DNA of 40,461 nucleotides from Planctomycetota bacterium. GTDB taxonomy: Bacteria > Planctomycetota > Planctomycetia > Pirellulales > Thermoguttaceae. Location: contig JAHIKV010000299.1 in NCBI GenBank assembly GCA_018897395.1, positions 1 through 40,461 on the forward strand, read 5' to 3'. Positions 39,841 to 40,461 of the stretch are shown here, one piece after another. The notes under the pieces were generated by a model. That model was not told where the DNA came from, did not search any database, and worked only from the letters and a program-made list of their open reading frames with translations. Position numbers and translations under genes: made by a program. Each line of letters begins with the position of its first letter. Position 1 is the first letter of the stretch.

Positions 39841-40461
39841 TTGGCAACGGGTAAGCAAGCGGCGGCCGTGCCCGGTGTGTGACAAGCCTGATTGGTGTCT
39901 CTACACTGGCCCCGAGGATTCGCCCGACGCCGTTATCTGTGCCCGCGTCGAATCGGGGCGGCGGTGCGGGGAAGGCGGCTGGTTGCACGTGCTACGCGAC
40001 GATGGCCCAACGTGGTCGCCAAGGGTGCGGCGAATTGAATTGAGTGCGGCCCGAGTTGGGGCGGCGACAACCGACTTCGGCAAGCTGGCGGCCGACTTTG
40101 CGGTGGCGGTGCGGCCGGAAGCCCTGAACCGGCTGGCCGTCGCCCTGGGCGTGTCTGCCGCAAGTTTGACGCGGCTGGGCGTGGGATGGGCGTCGAAACA
40201 TGGCGCGTGGACTTTTCCGATGTATAACGCCGACGGCAAGACGCTGGGTATTCGGTTGCGTTTGCCCGGCGGCCGGAAGCTGGCGGTCAAGGGCGGCAAG
40301 GAAGGGCTGTTTATTCCCGACGCCTTGAACGTAACCGGCAACCGATTGCTGATTGCGGAAGGCCCGACGGATACGGCCGCGATATTGGACTTTGGGTTTA
40401 TGGCCGTTGGTCGCCCGAGTTGCACGGGCGGCGTTGCCTTGCTTATCGAGTTGGTCCGCAA
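39830..40461 (+). CDS. Primase-like protein with zinc ribbon and TOPRIM (cut by window edge)
   Basis: 210 codons with no stop before the window end, so partial. The N-terminus has CPVCDKPDWC, then further cysteines (ICARV, RRCGEGGW) that form a zinc-binding module as in phage and plasmid primases. The middle (about 70-150) is a helical region with LAVALGVSAASLTRLGVGWA. TFPMYNADGKTLGIRLRLPG and GKEGLFIPDAL then lead into the TOPRIM start NRLLIAEGPTDTAAILDFGF, with the conserved glutamate. The product would prime replication of the element. It overlaps the excisionase-like gene. Confidence 0.85.
   Translation, partial: MKSDWQRVSKRRPCPVCDKPDWCLYTGPEDSPDAVICARVESGRRCGEGGWLHVLRDDGPTWSPRVRRIELSAARVGAATTDFGKLAADFAVAVRPEALNRLAVALGVSAASLTRLGVGWASKHGAWTFPMYNADGKTLGIRLRLPGGRKLAVKGGKEGLFIPDALNVTGNRLLIAEGPTDTAAILDFGFMAVGRPSCTGGVALLIELVR

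Overview
The window looks like a chromosomal stretch of a high-GC, probably anaerobic member of the Planctomycetota (Pirellulales or Thermogutta-like; inferred, not proven). The reasons are a planctomycete-style Ser/Thr kinase with a membrane tail, a DUF1080 secreted protein, a folK-deoxynucleoside kinase fusion followed by panC, an oxygen-sensitive type of homocysteine operon, and an extraordinary load of short palindromic repeats between genes.

Layout. 1-1022 holds no credible gene and two palindromic elements. 1023-4498 is a three-gene operon (COG1900 sulfur-insertion protein fused to a 2x[4Fe-4S] ferredoxin, UPF0280 protein, aspartokinase) that fits direct homocysteine synthesis from aspartate semialdehyde. 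Then come a Ser/Thr kinase (4592-6223) and a secreted DUF11-repeat protein (6560-8884). 9427-19271 is a carbohydrate locus: a glycosyltransferase and two GH130 phosphorylase/hydrolase genes. The two GH130 genes originally converged tail to tail and are now separated by an accessory island of about 4.8 kb (12955-17779), flanked by a 23-bp duplication of the end of the first gene. The island carries a small secreted protein, a WYL protein, AT-rich orphan genes, a Clp-fold SDH-type protease with a small partner, and gene and repeat debris. 19.4-22.6 kb is another decayed zone: a DUF1080 gene, a PIN toxin gene with an internal deletion, its intact partner, a truncated zinc ribbon gene, several palindrome families and a Uma2 nuclease-like gene.

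22.7-24.5 kb encodes a membrane protein with a zinc ribbon and secretin-like domains. 24.6-26.4 kb is an overlapping ATPase plus TOPRIM-type DUF4276 pair that resembles anti-phage modules. 26.9-30.3 kb is housekeeping: HPPK-dNK fusion, panC, and an Lgt with a PDZ-like insert. 30.5-32.3 kb has two DUF488 genes and a probable dual-OB gene. ScpB with a roughly 100-residue acidic tail, a conserved secreted protein, a cysteine desulfurase and GAPDH follow.

The most notable system is a REP/RAYT family. A HUH transposase gene (36115-36603) lies exactly between a left and a right REP end, and five REPINs of 81-84 bp with the same TTTAGCCC ends are spread over 30 kb. From 38166 to the right edge the window enters a second mobile element, integrated at the 3' end of what is probably ssrA (tmRNA). 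It shows a displaced gene end plus terminator, an HTH excisionase-like gene and a zinc-ribbon/TOPRIM primase-like gene cut by the window edge.
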